Assembly (NCBI RefSeq): GCF_030209575.1
Contig: NZ_JARVRS010000001.1
Span: 3,038,001 to 3,102,000, forward strand
Source of the DNA: Leifsonia sp. fls2-241-R2A-40a
Lineage (GTDB): Bacteria > Actinomycetota > Actinomycetes > Actinomycetales > Microbacteriaceae
DNA: 64,000 nucleotides
Direction: 5' to 3'
Shown here in pieces: positions 19,239 through 27,031 of the stretch. The notes under the pieces are model-generated. The model was not told the DNA's origin. It did not search any database and was given only the letters and a program-made list of their open reading frames with translations. A program made the position numbers and the translations under genes. The first letter of the stretch is position 1, and each line of letters opens with the position of its first letter.

Positions 19239-21683
19239 ATGACCGACACGACCACGGCGTCCGCCGCTCACGAACTGACCGAGGAGATGCTCGACCGACT
19301 GGACGCCTGGTGGCGTGCGGCAAACTATCTGTCGGTCGGTCAGATCTACCTGCTCGACAACCCGTTGCTGCGGCGCCCGCTCTCGCGCGACGACATCAAG
19401 CCGCGGCTGCTCGGCCACTGGGGCACGACGCCCGGGCTGAACTTCATCTACGCGCACCTCAACCGCGCCATTCGCGAGCGCGACCTCGACACCCTGTTCG
19501 TGGCCGGTCCCGGACACGGCGGCCCCGGGGTGGTCGCGAGCGCCTACCTCGACGGCACCTACAGCGAGCTCTACAGTGCGATCGACCAGAGCGAGGACGG
19601 CCTGCGCCGGCTGTTCCGCCAGTTCTCGTTCCCCGGCGGCATCCCGAGCCACGCCGCGCCGCAGACGCCAGGCTCCATCCACGAGGGCGGCGAGCTCGGG
19701 TACGCACTGTCGCACGCCTACGGCGCGGCCTTCGACAACCCCGGCCTGCTAGTCGCCGCGGTGGTCGGCGACGGCGAAGCGGAGACCGGTCCGCTTGCGA
19801 CGGCGTGGCACTCCAACAAGTTCCTCAACCCGCGTCAGGACGGCGTGGTGCTGCCCATCCTGCACCTCAACGGGTACAAGATCGCCAACCCGACGGTGCT
19901 GGCGCGCATCCCGGAGTCGGAACTGCTCAGCCTGATGCGTGGCTACGGCTACGAGCCGTTCATCGTCTCCGGCGGCTTCGACGGCGAGGACCCGCGCGAG
20001 GTGCACAAGCGGATGGCCGCGACGCTCGACGAGATCCTCGACCGCATCGCAGAGATCAAGACGCAGGCCGAGGAGGGGACGCTGACCGGGCGCCCGTCCT
20101 GGCCGATGCTCATCCTCCGCACACCCAAGGGCTGGACGTGCCCGGCCGAGATCGACGGCCACCCGACCGAGAACAACTGGCGGTCGCACCAGGTGCCGCT
20201 GGCGAACGCCCGCGACACGGAGGCGCACACCCGGCTGCTGGAGAACTGGCTCTTGTCGTACCGCCCAGAGGAGCTGTTCGACGAGGCCGGACGCCCGGTG
20301 GAGCTCGTCAGCGGCCTCGCACCGGAGGGCGAGCGGCGGATGAGCGCCAACCCGGTCAGCAACGGCGGGCTGCTCCGCCGCGACCTGCGGCTGCCCGACT
20401 TCCGCGACTACGCGGTCGACGTACCGGCCCCGGGTGAGACGTTGGCGGAGGCGACGAAGGTTCTCGGAGAGTGGATCCGGGATGTGATGATCGCCAATCC
20501 GCACGACTTCCGCCTGTTCGGGCCGGACGAGATCGCTTCCAACCGCCTGCAGGCCGTGTTCGAGGACACCAGCAAGCAGTGGAATGCCGAATACCTGCCG
20601 ATCGACGACGACAACCACCTCGCGCCGACCGGGCGCGCGATGGAGGTGCTCAGCGAGCACCAGTGCCAGGGCTGGCTCGAGGGGTACCTGCTGACGGGAC
20701 GGCACGGCGTCTTCACGTCGTACGAGGCGTTCATCCACATCGTCGACTCCATGTTCAACCAGCATGCCAAGTGGCTGAAGTCGGCGGGTGAGGTGGCCTG
20801 GCGGCGACCGGTGGCATCCCTCAACTATCTGCTCAGCTCGCACGTCTGGCGGCAGGACCACAACGGCGCCTCCCACCAGGATCCCGGCTTCATCGACCAC
20901 GTCGTGAATAAGAAGGCGGACGTGGTGCGCGTGTACCTGCCCTTCGATGCGAACACGCTGCTGTCCACCTATGACCACTGCCTGCGCTCGGTCGACTACG
21001 TGAACGTGGTCGTCGCGGGCAAGCAGCCAGCGCCCAACTGGCTGACCATGGACCAGGCGATCGCGCACTGCACCCGCGGCATCGGCATCTTCCCGTGGGC
21101 GGGCACCGAGGTCGAAGGCGAAGAGCCGGATGTGGTGCTCGGCTGCGCGGGCGACATCCCGACCCTGGAGACCCTGGCCGCCGCGGACATCCTGCGCCGG
21201 CGCCTGCCGGACCTCAAGGTGCGCGTCGTCAACGTCGTCGACCTGATGCGCCTGCAGACCGAGGGCGAGCATCCGCACGGTCTCAACGACCGCGAGTACG
21301 ACGCGCTGTTCACGGTCGACAAGCCCGTGATCTTCGCCTACCACGGGTACCCGTGGCTCATCCACCGCCTGACCTACCGGCGCAACGGCCACGACAACCT
21401 GCACGTGCGCGGCTACAAGGAGGAGGGCACCACGACGACGCCATTCGACATGGTGATGCTCAACGACCTCGACCGCTACCACCTGGTCATCGACGTCATC
21501 GACAGGGTGCCGGGGCTGGCGTCCCGTCACGCCGAGCTGCGCCAGGAGATGCAGGATGCGCGGCTGCGCGCCCGCGAGTACACGCGCGAACGCGGCGAGG
21601 ACATCCCCGAGGTCGCGGAGTGGACGTGGGGCGGCGGCGAACGCACGACCCGCTTCGACACCACCGGCGGGGACAACGACTGA
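19239..21683 (+). CDS. xfp: Xylulose-5-phosphate/fructose-6-phosphate phosphoketolase
   Basis: Thiamine-diphosphate enzyme that splits xylulose-5-P or fructose-6-P with phosphate into acetyl phosphate and glyceraldehyde-3-P or erythrose-4-P. 814 residues, usual length. N-terminal [21 protein letters not shown] and [17 protein letters not shown] are family signatures; GPGHGGPG and the ThDP/Mg site [19 protein letters not shown] follow. Later motifs include [24 protein letters not shown] precedes the ATG. It stands alone between divergent hydrolase genes and a convergent GDSL gene; ackA or pta is not adjacent. Confidence 0.97.
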   Translation: MTDTTTASAAHELTEEMLDRLDAWWRAANYLSVGQIYLLDNPLLRRPLSRDDIKPRLLGHWGTTPGLNFIYAHLNRAIRERDLDTLFVAGPGHGGPGVVASAYLDGTYSELYSAIDQSEDGLRRLFRQFSFPGGIPSHAAPQTPGSIHEGGELGYALSHAYGAAFDNPGLLVAAVVGDGEAETGPLATAWHSNKFLNPRQDGVVLPILHLNGYKIANPTVLARIPESELLSLMRGYGYEPFIVSGGFDGEDPREVHKRMAATLDEILDRIAEIKTQAEEGTLTGRPSWPMLILRTPKGWTCPAEIDGHPTENNWRSHQVPLANARDTEAHTRLLENWLLSYRPEELFDEAGRPVELVSGLAPEGERRMSANPVSNGGLLRRDLRLPDFRDYAVDVPAPGETLAEATKVLGEWIRDVMIANPHDFRLFGPDEIASNRLQAVFEDTSKQWNAEYLPIDDDNHLAPTGRAMEVLSEHQCQGWLEGYLLTGRHGVFTSYEAFIHIVDSMFNQHAKWLKSAGEVAWRRPVASLNYLLSSHVWRQDHNGASHQDPGFIDHVVNKKADVVRVYLPFDANTLLSTYDHCLRSVDYVNVVVAGKQPAPNWLTMDQAIAHCTRGIGIFPWAGTEVEGEEPDVVLGCAGDIPTLETLAAADILRRRLPDLKVRVVNVVDLMRLQTEGEHPHGLNDREYDALFTVDKPVIFAYHGYPWLIHRLTYRRNGHDNLHVRGYKEEGTTTTPFDMVMLNDLDRYHLVIDVIDRVPGLASRHAELRQEMQDARLRAREYTRERGEDIPEVAEWTWGGGERTTRFDTTGGDND

Positions 21684-21690
21684 GCCCGGT

Positions 21691-22479
21691 CTACAGCGGG
21701 TGCGCGGACTCCGGGTCGACCACGGTCAGCTCGGCGATCTTCGCCGCGCGGTTGTCGCCCGACGACCGGCCGGTGAGCCGGCGGCCCACCCACGGCAGCA
21801 CGTAGCGGCGGTAGTAGTCGGCAGTGCGCCGCGTCTTCTCGCCGGGAGGCGCGGCAGCGACCTCCTCGACGCCCCACTCCGCCGGCACCGGGACGCCGAG
21901 AGCGGTGAGCACGTTGCTCGCGACGCGGGCGTGGCCCAGCGGACCCAGGTGGAGCCGGTCCTCCGACCAGTAGCGGCTGTCCTCCAGGCCTTCGTCGGCC
22001 CAGTTGTCCACGAAGGTGATGCCGTCCCGGGGGAGCATCGCGCGCACGGCGATCGCGAGTTCCTCTCCGCGACGGCGGATGAGGCCGCCGAGGGGGAGGT
22101 GCGCGCTGGGGTTCGCGCCGCTCAGGAGCAGCATGTGGCTGCCGGACGCGACGACGCGATCCGCCGCATCCATCAGGGTCTGCGCCACACCCTCGATGGA
22201 GACGCGCGGGCGCATGATGTCGTTGCCGCCGCCGTTCAGGCTGACCAGGTCGGGATGCTGCGCGATCGCCGGCTCCACCTGCTCGGCCACGATCGGGCCG
22301 AGCTTGCGGCCGCGCACGGCGAGGTTCGCGTAGCGGAACGGCGTCGTGGATGCCGCGGCCATTCCGAGCGCCACGAAGTCGGCCCAGCCGCGAACGCGTC
22401 CGTCGGGCAGATCGTCGCCCACGCCCTCCGTGAAGCTGTCCCCGATGGCGATGTAGCTGGTGAATGCGGTGGTCGGCAC
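21691..22479 (-). CDS. SGNH/GDSL-family hydrolase
   Basis: 262 residues. Block I is YIAIGDSFTEGVGD (nucleophile Ser of GDS), block III is LNGGGNDIMRP (Gly and Asn oxyanion hole), and block V is EDRLHLGPLGHARVAS (Asp-x-x-His). All four SGNH residues are thus present. No signal peptide, so probably a cytoplasmic esterase or lipase of unknown substrate. Start placed at the GTG seven bases after TAGCGT rather than at an ATG 39 bases further upstream that overlaps the promoter. Confidence 0.88.
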   Translation of the reverse strand: MPTTAFTSYIAIGDSFTEGVGDDLPDGRVRGWADFVALGMAAASTTPFRYANLAVRGRKLGPIVAEQVEPAIAQHPDLVSLNGGGNDIMRPRVSIEGVAQTLMDAADRVVASGSHMLLLSGANPSAHLPLGGLIRRRGEELAIAVRAMLPRDGITFVDNWADEGLEDSRYWSEDRLHLGPLGHARVASNVLTALGVPVPAEWGVEEVAAAPPGEKTRRTADYYRRYVLPWVGRRLTGRSSGDNRAAKIAELTVVDPESAHPL

Positions 22480-22486
22480 GGGTGCA

Positions 22487-22492
22487 ACGCTA
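22487..22492 (-). promoter_or_regulatory. -10 (TAGCGT) for a leaderless GDSL mRNA
   Basis: TAGCGT on the minus strand ends seven bases before the GTG at 22479; no ribosome binding site between them. Confidence 0.5.
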
Positions 22493-22547
22493 CCGCGCCC
22501 GGCTACCATGGGCGGCATCGGCGCCGAGGCCGGATGAGGGGGCTCCC

Positions 22548-23015
22548 ATGCAGAAGGTCAGCACGTTCCTGTGGTTCGAGAGCGGTGTGGAGGAGGCCGC
22601 GACGCTGTACACGTCGCTCATCCCGAATTCGAGCATCCTGGAGGTGAAACGGTTCGGGGAGGGCATGCCGAACGGGCTCGTGGTGCTCCGCTTCACGCTC
22701 GATGGAGTCGAGTACCAGGCGATGAACACGGGGCCCGCGGGCGGCTTCACCGAGGCGATCTCACTGTCCGTGGTGTGCGACGACCAGGCCGAGGTCGACC
22801 GGATCTGGGACGCGCTCACCGCCGACGGCGGCGAGGAGAGCATGTGCGGGTGGCTGAAGGACCCCTGGGGTGTCAACTGGCAGATCGTGCCCCGGCGCCT
22901 GCTCGAACTGCAGGCCGACCCGGACCGCGACCGCGCCGACCGCGCCAACCGGGCGATGCTCCGGATGCGGAAGCTCGACATCGCCGCGCTGGAAGCGGCC
23001 GCCGACGGCCGGTGA
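22548..23015 (+). CDS. VOC-family protein (PhnB-like)
   Basis: 155 residues of the PhnB/3-demethylubiquinone-methyltransferase-like glyoxalase fold. Typical segments: TFLWFESGVEEAATLYTSL, FTLDGVEYQAMNTGP, FTEAISLSVVCDDQAEVDR, and GWLKDPWGVNWQIVPRRL. Despite the database name such proteins are not shown to be methyltransferases; function is unknown. ATG start with GAGGGG upstream; the open frame extends upstream without similarity. Confidence 0.85.
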   Translation: MQKVSTFLWFESGVEEAATLYTSLIPNSSILEVKRFGEGMPNGLVVLRFTLDGVEYQAMNTGPAGGFTEAISLSVVCDDQAEVDRIWDALTADGGEESMCGWLKDPWGVNWQIVPRRLLELQADPDRDRADRANRAMLRMRKLDIAALEAAADGR

Positions 23016-23028
23016 GCGGCGTCGGCTC

Positions 23029-23092
23029 CGCCGAAGTGCTCGCCGTTGCGCATCCACTCGGCGTGTTGAGCGCGACAACGAGCACCTCGGCG
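23029..23092. repeat. Imperfect 23-bp inverted repeat between convergent genes
   Basis: The arm at 23029-23051 (core CGAAGTGCTCG) matches the reverse complement of 23070-23092 (core CGAGGTGCTCG) at 19 of 23 positions, with an 18-base centre. The centre has a weaker related ACTCGGCG on the other strand. It fills the gap between the VOC gene and a convergent secreted-protein gene. It could act as a bidirectional terminator or be one member of a repeat family. Confidence 0.6.
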
Positions 23093-23108
23093 CTGCCGCA
23101 GCCGCGGG

Positions 23109-24050
23109 TCAGCGGGCCAGCAGGTCCTGCCAGCTGTTCAGGTGCTCGACGGTGACCCCGCCGTAGCCGCGCAGCGACGAGAGGGCCGCGCGGACCTTCG
23201 CCGTCTCCGACTCCAGCAGGGCCGCGGTGTCGTCGCCGAACGTCGCAGCCGGACCGCCCGCGACCTCGGGGGTGTCCGTCTCGACCCCGATGGTGAACGG
23301 GATGCGCTTCGCCGCCGCCGCTGTGGCGGCCGGCTTCGCGTACGCGATGATGCCGTCCGTCCCTGCGGCGTGGTCGCTGAACGCGACGATCGCGACGGAC
23401 TTCAGGTGCGGGAGCAGCGCGTCGAACGCCGTGCCGCCGCCCGGCTGCGGCTTGGCCGCGAGCCACCATGGCAGATCGGCGCCGATCGGCACCGGGCCGG
23501 CGGCCGCCTTAGCCGCGTCGTACATCGTGTTCAGCTTGGCGACGACGGCGGGCAGCTCGCTGTCCGAGGAGACGACCCACGGCTCGACGTCGAACTGGAC
23601 CGCGTCGAACGGCGCGGCCCGCAGGGCGGCCGACGTCCACGTCGCTGCGAGCGACGGATCGTCGGCCCACGCCGGATCGCCGCCCAGCGCGGCCACCTTG
23701 GTCACCCCGGCCGCGTGGAGCGCCGCCACCGACTCCGACAACCAGGCGGAGAACGGACCCTCGTCGGCCGCCCACGGCACGGACAGGAAGACGGTGTGCA
23801 GCTGGTGCGCCGCCGCGAACCCGGCGAGCGCCTGCGGCTCGAACTGCGGCATGCCCTCGCCGCGCGCATCCGTTGCCGGATCGATGGGGTTGCCCCACGC
23901 CCACATCCCGGTGATCGCCGAGCTGGGGGTCGTTGCGTCGACGCGTTGCGTCACGGCCGATGCGGGCGCTGCGGCAGCGAGCGACGACGCGGCCAGCCCG
24001 AGGGCGAGCGCCGAGACGACGACGGTGGAGCGGAGACGGAGGCCATCCAT
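23109..24050 (-). CDS. Secreted protein of unknown function, TIM-barrel-like
   Basis: 313 residues with a clear Sec signal peptide (MDGLRLRSTVVVSALALG to ASSLAAAAPASA, cleavage around residue 32). The mature part has alternating beta/alpha segments with HTVFLSVPW, VTKVAALGGDPAW, AVQFDVEPWVVS and SVAIVAFSDHAAG. The Asp and Glu in FDVEPW sit where glycoside-hydrolase barrels carry catalytic acids, but I cannot name a family. AAGGGTG ribosome site before the ATG. Monocistronic; not lipidated. Confidence 0.7.
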   Translation of the reverse strand: MDGLRLRSTVVVSALALGLAASSLAAAAPASAVTQRVDATTPSSAITGMWAWGNPIDPATDARGEGMPQFEPQALAGFAAAHQLHTVFLSVPWAADEGPFSAWLSESVAALHAAGVTKVAALGGDPAWADDPSLAATWTSAALRAAPFDAVQFDVEPWVVSSDSELPAVVAKLNTMYDAAKAAAGPVPIGADLPWWLAAKPQPGGGTAFDALLPHLKSVAIVAFSDHAAGTDGIIAYAKPAATAAAAKRIPFTIGVETDTPEVAGGPAATFGDDTAALLESETAKVRAALSSLRGYGGVTVEHLNSWQDLLAR

Positions 24051-24173
24051 GGCACACCCTTCAGACGCGAAAACGTTCGGGGTGCTGCAAAAATCCGGGT
24101 GTGCAGCTCCTCCATCATCCCAAGATCTCGCGAGTCGTCTATGCCGCGTTCGGGGTACAAATTCGAGGGCTGA

Positions 24174-25199
24174 TCAGTCCCGCCAGCCGAGCGCCGGGGC
24201 GATCTGGGTGACGATCGTCTCGAGCAGGTGTGCGTTGTAGTCGACGCCGAGCTGGTTGGGCACGGTGACGAGGAGGGTGTCCGCGTCCGCGACCGCCGCA
24301 TCCTCGCGCAGCTCCTCGACGATCCGCTCGGGCTCGCCGACGTAGCTCTTGCCGAACCGGGCGAGACCGCCGTCGAGGTGCCCGACCTGGTCGTGCCGCT
24401 CGGCGAGCGCCGAGGCGCCGAAGTACCGGCGGTCGAGGTCGGTGGTGATCGGCAGGATGCTGCGGCTCACCGACACGCGCGGCTCACGCTCCCAGCCGGC
24501 CGCCTTCCATGCCTCGCGGTACTGCTGCAACTGCTCGAACTGGAGGTCGGAGAACGGGACCCCCGTGTCCTCCGTGAGCAGGGTCGAGCTCATCAGGTTC
24601 ATGCCCTGCTCGGCCGTCCACACCGCTGTCGCGCGTGTGCCGGCGCCCCACCAGATGCGGTCGGACAGGCCGGGGGACTGCGGCTCGATCGCGAGGGCGC
24701 CGAGCTGGCCGCCGGTCATGGCCGGATTCGCCTCGGCGACGCCCGCTCCGGCGATCGCCGCGCGGAACAGTTCCGTGTGACGGCGTGCCATGTCCGCGTC
24801 CGTCTCGTCCTCGGCCGGGACGTACCCGAACGACTCCGACCCGCGCAGCGCGGTCTCGGGTGACCCGCGGCTGACGCCGAGCTGCAGCCTCCCGCCGCTG
24901 ATCAGGTCGGCGGCCGCCGCATCCTCCGCCATGTACAGGGGGTTCTCGTACCGCATGTCGATCACCGCCGTGCCGATGTCGATGCGCTTCGTGCGGGCTC
25001 CGATCGCGGCCAGCAGCGGGAACGGCGACGCCAGCTGCGGGGCGAAGTGGTGGACCCGGACGAAAGCGCCGTCCGCGCCGAGCTCCTCGGCGGCCACGGC
25101 GAGCTCGATGGTCTGGGTGAGGGCGTCGGCCGCGGTGCGCGACACGGAGCCGGGGATGGGTTGGTAGTGCCCGAAGCTGAGGAACCCGATGCGTTTCAC
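24174..25199 (-). CDS. LLM-class flavin-dependent oxidoreductase
   Basis: 341-residue luciferase-like barrel. Starts MKRIGFLSFGHYQPIPG; later ELGADGAFVRVHHFAPQLASPFPLLAAIGARTKRI in the usual flavin-site position (split across residues ~45-80), then GRLQLGVSRGSPE and IWWGAGTRATAVWTAE. It may use FMN or F420; the sequence does not decide. GTG start at 25199 with GGAG five bases upstream; GTG at 25205 with GGAGG further upstream is equally possible. Divergent from the MBL hydrolase gene. Confidence 0.85.
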   Translation of the reverse strand: MKRIGFLSFGHYQPIPGSVSRTAADALTQTIELAVAAEELGADGAFVRVHHFAPQLASPFPLLAAIGARTKRIDIGTAVIDMRYENPLYMAEDAAAADLISGGRLQLGVSRGSPETALRGSESFGYVPAEDETDADMARRHTELFRAAIAGAGVAEANPAMTGGQLGALAIEPQSPGLSDRIWWGAGTRATAVWTAEQGMNLMSSTLLTEDTGVPFSDLQFEQLQQYREAWKAAGWEREPRVSVSRSILPITTDLDRRYFGASALAERHDQVGHLDGGLARFGKSYVGEPERIVEELREDAAVADADTLLVTVPNQLGVDYNAHLLETIVTQIAPALGWRD

Positions 25200-25241
25200 A
25201 TCCACTCCAATCGGTCCTCCTCGCAGACTATTCCGCCGCGC

Positions 25242-25247
25242 TAGGGT
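25242..25247 (+). promoter_or_regulatory. -10 (TAGGGT) for a leaderless MBL mRNA
   Basis: TAGGGT ends six bases before the ATG at 25254. The opposite gene's GAGGAGG ribosome site lies within 30 bases, so the two promoters are tightly packed. Confidence 0.6.
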
Positions 25248-25253
25248 CGGGAT

Positions 25254-26063
25254 ATGGCGGAGTGGCTGTGCGCGACGTGTGCGGTGGAGTACTCGAGCGG
25301 CGAGCATCCGCCGGCGACGTGTCCGATCTGCGAGGACGAGCGGCAGTACGTGCCGCCGACCGGTCAGGAGTGGACCACGCTGCAGCGGCTGCAGCGCGAG
25401 GGCGAGCGCGTCGTCGTCACCGAGCTCGAATCCGACCTGTACGGCTTGCGCAGTGAGCCGCGGGTCGGCATCGGCCAGCAGAGCATGCTGCTGCGGACCC
25501 CGGAGGGCAACCTGCTCTGGGATCCGACCGGGTACGTCGACGAGGCCGCGGCTGCGGCGGTGCAGGACCTCGGCGGCGCGGCCGTCGTCGCGACGAGCCA
25601 CCCGCACATGTTCGGCGCCCAGGTGACGTGGTCGCGGATGCTTGGGGACCCGCCCGTGCTCGTCAACGCCGCAGACCGGCAGTGGGTGCAGCGCGAGGAT
25701 GCGGCCATCCGGTCGTGGAGCGGCGAGGTGGAGGTCCTACCCGGCGTGACCCTGCGGACGGTCGGCGGCCACTTCCCGGGCAGCGCGGTCGTCCACTGGG
25801 ACCGCGGGGTCGTGCTGAGCGGCGACACCGTGTTCCCGGGGCCGTCGCAGCGGTGGGTGACGTTCCAGCGCAGCTTCCCGAACGACATCCCGCTCTCGGC
25901 GGCGGTCGTCCGGCGGGTGGCCGACGCGGTGTGCGACCGGCCCTTCGACCGGATGTACGGCAACCTCGGGAACGTCATCCCCCGGGATGCGCGCGGCGCG
26001 GTGCTCCGTTCGGCGGACCGCTACATCGGCTGGGTCAGCGGAGCGTTCGACCACCTGACCTGA
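25254..26063 (+). CDS. MBL-fold hydrolase with N-terminal zinc ribbon
   Basis: 269 residues. The N-terminus has a rubredoxin-like pair of CxxC motifs (CATC at 6-9, CPIC at about 23-26). The metallo-beta-lactamase-like part follows from about residue 60, but the canonical HxHxDH is SHPHMFG, so the Asp-His of the second metal site is replaced. Later conserved pieces are GGHFPGSAVVHW and VVLSGDTVFPG. Metal content and substrate therefore are uncertain. Likely leaderless transcript. Confidence 0.82.
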   Translation: MAEWLCATCAVEYSSGEHPPATCPICEDERQYVPPTGQEWTTLQRLQREGERVVVTELESDLYGLRSEPRVGIGQQSMLLRTPEGNLLWDPTGYVDEAAAAAVQDLGGAAVVATSHPHMFGAQVTWSRMLGDPPVLVNAADRQWVQREDAAIRSWSGEVEVLPGVTLRTVGGHFPGSAVVHWDRGVVLSGDTVFPGPSQRWVTFQRSFPNDIPLSAAVVRRVADAVCDRPFDRMYGNLGNVIPRDARGAVLRSADRYIGWVSGAFDHLT

Positions 26064-26093
26064 CGCGGCAGGTCGCGGTTCAGCGGCCGCCGT

Positions 26094-26417
26094 TCAGAGG
26101 AACGGCGCGAGCTCCAGCTCCATGGCCGGCTTCGGCTTGGCGCCGATGATCGTCTTGACCACCTCGCCGTTCTGGAACACCTTCATCACGGGCAGCGCCA
26201 GCGCCTTGTAGGCGACGGTGCTCTCCATGTTGTCGTCCGCATTGATCTTCACGATGCGGATGCGGTCGGCGTGCTCGGTCTGCAGCTGCTCCAGGATGGG
26301 CCCGAGCGCCCGGCACGGACCGCACCACTCCGCCCAGAACTCGACGACGGTGGTGCCCGGGGCGGCGAGCACATCCTCCTGGAACGTGGCGTCGGTGACG
26401 CTCTCGATCGTGGTCAT
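26094..26417 (-). CDS. trxA: Thioredoxin
   Basis: 107-residue thioredoxin with the redox site WCGPC (C32 and C35) in VVEFWAEWCGPCRALGPIL, a buried Asp region, and the cis-proline in ALPVMKVFQNGEVV. Cytoplasmic dithiol reductant for reductases and repair enzymes. The start ATG lies six bases after TAGCGT, so the mRNA is probably leaderless. It is convergent with the MBL gene; no trxB nearby. Confidence 0.93.
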   Translation of the reverse strand: MTTIESVTDATFQEDVLAAPGTTVVEFWAEWCGPCRALGPILEQLQTEHADRIRIVKINADDNMESTVAYKALALPVMKVFQNGEVVKTIIGAKPKPAMELELAPFL

Positions 26418-26423
26418 GGCAGC

Positions 26424-26429
26424 ACGCTA
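26424..26429 (-). promoter_or_regulatory. -10 (TAGCGT) for leaderless trxA
   Basis: TAGCGT on the minus strand, six bases before the trxA ATG. Confidence 0.55.
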
Positions 26430-26501
26430 AGCCCTGACCTCGGGGGCAGGGTCAAGCGGTGACGCGCCGATCCTGTGCGAGCATGGAAGGAGGAGGTGCG
26501 C

Positions 26502-27002
26502 ATGGAGATCCTGAGCCCGCAGCAGATCCGCGAGTCGTTCGTCAACTGCTCCCGCAGCGAAGCCGAGGAGCTTCCGCTGCCACCGGGTCTGCACGAGGTG
26601 GACTGGACCCGGCGCGAGTACCTGGGCTGGCGCGACCCGCGGCTGCCGCAGCGCGGCTACGTCGTCATCCCGACGGCGGACGGTCCCGTGGGTATCGCGC
26701 TGCGCGCCTCCGAAGCGTCCATGCGGTCGCACGTGCCGTCGATGTGCGGCTGGTGCCAGGATGTGCACCTCACGAATGACGTCTGGTTCTGGTCCGCGCG
26801 GAGGGCGGGACAGGCCGGCCGCAACGGCGACACCGTCGGCACGCTCGTCTGCGGTGCGTTCGAGTGCAGCGCGAACGTGCGCCGCACCCCGCCGCCCTCC
26901 TACGTCGGCTTCGACGCCGACATCGTCGTTGCGGAGCGGATCGCTGGGCTCGCCGAGCGCGCCCGCCGGTTCGCGGCGACGGTGGTCGGCGCCCGGATCT
27001 GA
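26502..27002 (+). CDS. FBP-domain (FusB-like zinc-binding) protein
   Basis: 166 residues resembling the C-terminal treble-clef zinc domain of elongation-factor-G-binding FusB/FBP proteins. Zinc ligands visible: CGWC (C82, C85) in SMCGWCQDVHL and a later Cys pair in GTLVCGAFECSANVRR. The N-terminal half has RESFVNCSRSEAEELPLP and REYLGWRDPR. Family members bind EF-G and some give fusidic-acid resistance; whether this one does so is not known. ATG with strong AGGAGG upstream. Its stop lies in the loop of a perfect hairpin. Confidence 0.8.
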   Translation: MEILSPQQIRESFVNCSRSEAEELPLPPGLHEVDWTRREYLGWRDPRLPQRGYVVIPTADGPVGIALRASEASMRSHVPSMCGWCQDVHLTNDVWFWSARRAGQAGRNGDTVGTLVCGAFECSANVRRTPPPSYVGFDADIVVAERIAGLAERARRFAATVVGARI

Positions 27003-27014
27003 CCGGGCGCCGAC
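26985..27014. terminator. Hairpin spanning the FBP gene stop codon
   Basis: Perfect 12-bp stem GTCGGCGCCCGG / CCGGGCGCCGAC with a 6-base loop ATCTGA that contains the FBP stop codon. It lies between convergent genes and probably terminates transcription from one or both sides. Confidence 0.65.
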
Positions 27015-27031
27015 GACACCTGGGTCCGTGC

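Noticed and set aside
19138-19323. N-terminal extension of the alpha/beta hydrolase over the xfp start
   Set aside because: The extra residues are Arg/Pro-rich without similarity and overlap the divergent xfp gene.
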